Source: Hyphomicrobiales bacterium
GTDB lineage: Bacteria > Pseudomonadota > Alphaproteobacteria > Rhizobiales > Xanthobacteraceae
NCBI GenBank assembly: GCA_003164375.1
Contig: PLTE01000384.1
Location: forward strand, 1-6,264
Direction of reading: 5' to 3'
DNA length: 6,264 nt
This document shows positions 5,502 to 6,264 of this stretch, piece by piece. The notes beneath the pieces were generated by a model. It made no database searches, was not told the origin of the DNA, and was given only the letters and a program-made list of their open reading frames with translations. Position 1 is the stretch's first letter; the number at the start of each line of letters is the position of its first letter. The position numbers and the translations under genes are program-made.

Positions 5502-6264
5502 ATGCCGCGCTTACGATCGACATTGTTGAAAATCTCCATTCCGATTCTCGCTGTCGTGTCGGCGACGCTGTCGATCGTTATGCCGCTCGGGGCCGATGAA
5601 CTTCCTGTTGTGCGCGTCTTAGCCGCCGGCAGCCTGCGTCTGGCCATGAATGAACTTGGCACCGCCTTCTCAAGCGCCACAAATATTCGGGTCGAGAGCG
5701 GCTTCGGCCCCTCCGGCGTATTGCGGGAGCGAATCGAGAACGGCGAGGCGACCGATCTCTTTGCTTCCGCCGACATGGGTAATCCACTTACACTGGCGCG
5801 CGCCGGCAAGGCGGGCCCCGTCATTCTGTTCGCCCGAAACCGGCTTTGTGCCTTGGTGCGTCCTGGGCTGACGGTATCTCCCGACACACTGCTCTCCACA
5901 CTGCTCGATCCGGCCATCAAGCTCGGCACTTCGACACCCGAAGCCGATCCGGCGGGCGACTACGCGTGGGCAATGTTTGCGAAGGCCGAAGCCGTTCGCC
6001 CGGGCAGCCGCGCGCAGCTGGAAGCCAAGGCACTGCAACTCATCGGCGCTCCAAGCAGTCCCTCCGCTCCCGCCGGCATGGATATGTTTGCGTGGCATCT
6101 GCGCGAAGGCCACGCCGACATTTTTCTCGGCTATTGTTCGGCCGGTGCCGCATTCGGCCAGGCTCTGCCTGGGGCCACAGTCGTCAGCCTGCCGCCCGAC
6201 CTCGCAACCGGCGCCGATTATGGCCTGACACTCTTGCCGACGAAGAACGAAAACGCGGCCGCAT
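5502..6264 (+). CDS. ModA-like periplasmic substrate-binding protein (truncated by window end)
   Basis: The frame opens after stops at 5493-5498 and runs off the right edge, giving 254 residues without a stop. The N-terminus MPRLRSTLLK plus a hydrophobic run (11-29) and LGADE is a good Sec signal peptide. The mature part starts VRVLAAGSLRLAMNELGTAF (37-56), then SGFGPSGVLRERIENGEATD (66-85) and LFASADMG (86-93), the pattern of ModA-type molybdate/oxyanion-binding proteins. By comparison with E. coli ModA, likely ligand contacts are Ser44, Ser71, the Ala/Gly of DPAGDYA (149-155) and Tyr211 in FLGYCSAG. Such proteins deliver an oxyanion to a ModBC permease, which would have to lie beyond this window. 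The start is uncertain: ATG 5502 has AGGGA directly abutting it, too close for an ideal ribosome site, while TTG 5523 or 5526 would give a shorter signal peptide. The ligand could be another anion, so no symbol is given. Confidence 0.85.
   Translation, partial: MPRLRSTLLKISIPILAVVSATLSIVMPLGADELPVVRVLAAGSLRLAMNELGTAFSSATNIRVESGFGPSGVLRERIENGEATDLFASADMGNPLTLARAGKAGPVILFARNRLCALVRPGLTVSPDTLLSTLLDPAIKLGTSTPEADPAGDYAWAMFAKAEAVRPGSRAQLEAKALQLIGAPSSPSAPAGMDMFAWHLREGHADIFLGYCSAGAAFGQALPGATVVSLPPDLATGADYGLTLLPTKNENAAA

Overview
This is a GC-rich window with strongly G/C-biased third codon positions. Its proteins resemble those of Alphaproteobacteria, most likely Hyphomicrobiales of the Bradyrhizobium/Rhodopseudomonas kind. 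That assignment is inferred from protein style and from EcfG-type promoter motifs; no marker gene is present.

Layout: (1) 1-171 is the C-terminal end of a glycogen-debranching (amylo-alpha-1,6-glucosidase type) protein entering from the left. (2) 300-797 (+) encodes a small exported PRC-barrel protein. (3) 959-2197 (+) encodes a 12-helix MFS transporter. (4) 2206-3276 (-) encodes a family 4 glycosyltransferase, convergent with the MFS gene and only 8 bp from it. (5) 3277-3630 is a 354-bp divergent intergenic region, locally AT-rich, with promoter-like and hairpin elements. (6) 3631-5388 (+) encodes an ABC exporter half-transporter with membrane and ATPase domains fused. (7) 5502 to the right edge (+) encodes a ModA-like periplasmic substrate-binding protein, cut by the window end.

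How the genes fit together: the debranching enzyme and the GT4 glycosyltransferase suggest a storage or protective alpha-glucan theme. The PRC-barrel protein, the two transporters and the binding protein have no clear shared pathway. The best regulatory signal is an exact GGAAC-N16-CGTT match upstream of the ABC gene, the known promoter pattern of the alphaproteobacterial general stress sigma factor EcfG/RpoE2/SigT. A second exact match (N17) faces the GT4 gene but overlaps its start region, so it is harder to interpret. Together they hint at a general-stress connection for the divergent pair.

I do not see a new defence system, mobile element, CRISPR array or RNA gene. Most of the window is ordinary chromosomal content. 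The parts worth a second look are the divergent intergenic region and the orphan ModA-like gene after an exporter.
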